DNA from: Struthio camelus | Lineage: Eukaryota; Chordata; Aves; Struthioniformes; Struthionidae | Direction of reading: 5' to 3' | Assembly: GCF_040807025.1 (NCBI RefSeq) | Contig: NC_090942.1 | Span: forward strand, 68,776,911-68,840,910 | Length of the DNA stretch: 64,000 nt | Made by a program: the position numbers and the translations under genes | Notes under the pieces: generated by a model | Databases searched by the model: none | The model's input: the letters and a program-made list of their open reading frames with translations, nothing else | Told to the model about the DNA's origin: nothing | In this document: positions 63,629 to 64,000 of the stretch, piece after piece | How positions within the stretch are numbered: the stretch's first letter is position 1 | How the letters are laid out: each line of letters begins with the position of its first letter

Positions 63629-63769
63629 AGATGAGCACCGAGCGTTTGGGAGATCTGAGACACAACAGGAAAGCTTGTTCACCCATTTGTTCCTGGCCAT
63701 GGCTAGAAAGCAATCGAAGTGAAGGTTGCTGCCAAAGTACCGGTAGGTCATCCCCTCCTTCAGCACATA
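63629..63769 (-). other. Candidate terminal exon of an unidentified gene
   Basis: On the minus strand, the tract CTCTCCTTTTGCAG ends at 63,770 and is followed by 47 open codons before TGA at 63,628-63,626. The translation starts YVLKEGMTYRYFGSNLHFD and ends with a cysteine-bearing tail; its composition looks protein-like, not repetitive. An internal TGG|GTGAAC could serve as a donor instead. I do not recognise the protein, and no second exon was found in the 230 bases left at the window edge. It may be chance. Confidence 0.2.
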
Positions 63770-64000
63770 CTGCAAAAGGAGAGCCTGTGCACACAGGTTT
63801 GGCTTAAGCTGGGCAAACAAGTGTGCAAGGGGCCATCTCTGTGGCACGCAGCATGGCCCTTTCTACTCCTGTAGCCAGACCCACCTCTCCCTGGCCACAG
63901 AGATCAGGGCCCCATTACTGTCACAACGCATTCCCAAGTACGTGCAGGAGGCAGAGAATGGGTGGGAACCAGGGGATCAGGGCCTTCTGTGAAACCTCCT

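Overview
The window is vertebrate genomic DNA, most likely from a bird. It holds one long, interrupted coding gene on the minus strand, small to moderate introns, few interspersed repeats, and scattered microsatellites and A/T tracts. Bird is an inference from this compact layout and from how the encoded protein compares with its mammalian relatives. A crocodilian or turtle is not excluded.

The only gene I can support fully is the betaine/GABA transporter gene SLC6A12 (BGT-1). It runs right to left in 14 coding exons between about 45,970 and 14,302. Every intron has GT-AG boundaries and every junction phase fits, giving one uninterrupted reading frame of 609 codons. The protein has the whole SLC6 (neurotransmitter:sodium symporter) fold: 12 membrane helices, the sodium and chloride ligands, the second-loop cysteine pair with three N-glycosylation sequons, and a C-terminal PDZ ligand ending Glu-Thr-His-Leu. 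Two substrate-site positions, a glutamate in helix 1 (residue 40) and a glutamine in helix 6 (residue 287), point to BGT-1 rather than GAT-1, GAT-2 or GAT-3. A splice acceptor sits four bases before the start codon, so the promoter and at least one untranslated 5' exon lie further right, and I could not locate them.

Layout: 1 to about 13,300 is the 3' flank of SLC6A12, with no recognisable exon; it contains a perfect 15-bp hairpin, a G16 tract and a possible MIR-like fossil. From 13,370 to 14,301 is the likely 3' UTR, with two candidate poly(A) signals and a CT/GA microsatellite. From 14,302 to 45,970 is the transporter gene. From 45,971 to about 63,600 is the 5' flank, with no recognisable exon apart from two short perfect tandem duplications and an A17 tract. 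At the extreme right (63,629-63,769, minus strand) a short open stretch behind a good splice acceptor could be the last exon of an unidentified neighbour. The paralogue SLC6A13, expected just upstream from mammalian gene order, was not seen.

I found no CRISPR array, mobile-element gene, RNA gene or new multi-gene system. The most useful results are the complete transporter gene model, the mixture of family-shared and BGT-1-specific residues in its exons 2-3, and the hairpin at 9,024-9,057.
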